Of a DNA stretch of 12,984 bases, positions 12,966 to 12,984 are shown piece by piece. Under the pieces are notes generated by a model, which was not told the origin of the DNA, made no database searches, and worked only from the letters and a program-made list of their open reading frames with translations. Source of the DNA: an uncultured Selenomonas sp. (GTDB taxonomy: Bacteria > Bacillota > Negativicutes > Selenomonadales > Selenomonadaceae); the NCBI GenBank assembly GCA_937915915.1, contig CALGGN010000042.1, positions 1 through 12,984 on the forward strand, in the 5' to 3' direction. The translations under genes and the position numbers were made by a program. How positions within the stretch are numbered: position 1 is the stretch's first letter; the number at the start of each line of letters is the position of its first letter.

Positions 12966-12984
12966 ACAGCCACGCAGTAAAAGC

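Noticed and set aside
12947..12984. Plus-strand frame MGIYETDSHAVK running off the right edge
   Set aside because: No ribosome site, begins inside the inverted-repeat element, and only 12 codons are visible.

Overview
This 13-kb window is bacterial chromosome, densely coded and GC-moderate. It is dominated by a complete, tightly packed arginine biosynthesis operon on the minus strand. The cyclic (acetyl-recycling) pathway with ArgJ, an ArgB with the N-terminal helix of arginine-inhibited enzymes, good AGGAGG-type ribosome sites and the protein flavour all suggest a Firmicute of the Negativicutes/Selenomonas type. That placement is an inference from style, not from a marker gene.

Layout, left to right. 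(1) Positions 1-2940 hold an eroded accessory locus on the minus strand: a probable 5'-truncated royal-jelly/yellow-family fragment running off the left edge, an intact secreted subtype-B-tannase-like esterase, a 3' remnant of a glyoxalase-family gene, and an intact SRPBCC-fold gene with its own promoter and a perfect dyad just downstream of the promoter. (2) Positions 3000-11230 hold the arg operon. It is transcribed right to left as argC-argJ-argB-argD-argF-argG-argH, starts from a promoter overlapped by ARG-box-like sequences and ends at a strong rho-independent terminator. (3) Positions 11270-12126 hold a divergent gene for a monofunctional GT51 peptidoglycan glycosyltransferase. (4) Positions 12147-12183 form a bidirectional terminator between that gene and a convergent gene for a small exported protein of unknown function (12195-12779), which has its own promoter. 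(5) At the right edge is a 62-nt element bounded by 15-bp inverted repeats.

The seven arg products cover every step from glutamate to arginine. ArgJ supplies acetylglutamate and recycles the acetyl group, ArgB, ArgC and ArgD make acetylornithine, ArgJ releases ornithine, and ArgF, ArgG and ArgH convert it through citrulline and argininosuccinate to arginine. Carbamoyl-phosphate synthase and the ArgR repressor are not in the window. Stop/start overlaps of 1 or 4 nt at three of the six junctions suggest translational coupling.

I found no CRISPR array, tRNA, rRNA, insertion sequence, defence system or phage gene. The core is ordinary metabolism. The points worth a second look are the tannase locus with broken gene fragments on both sides, the control regions, and the right-edge inverted repeat.
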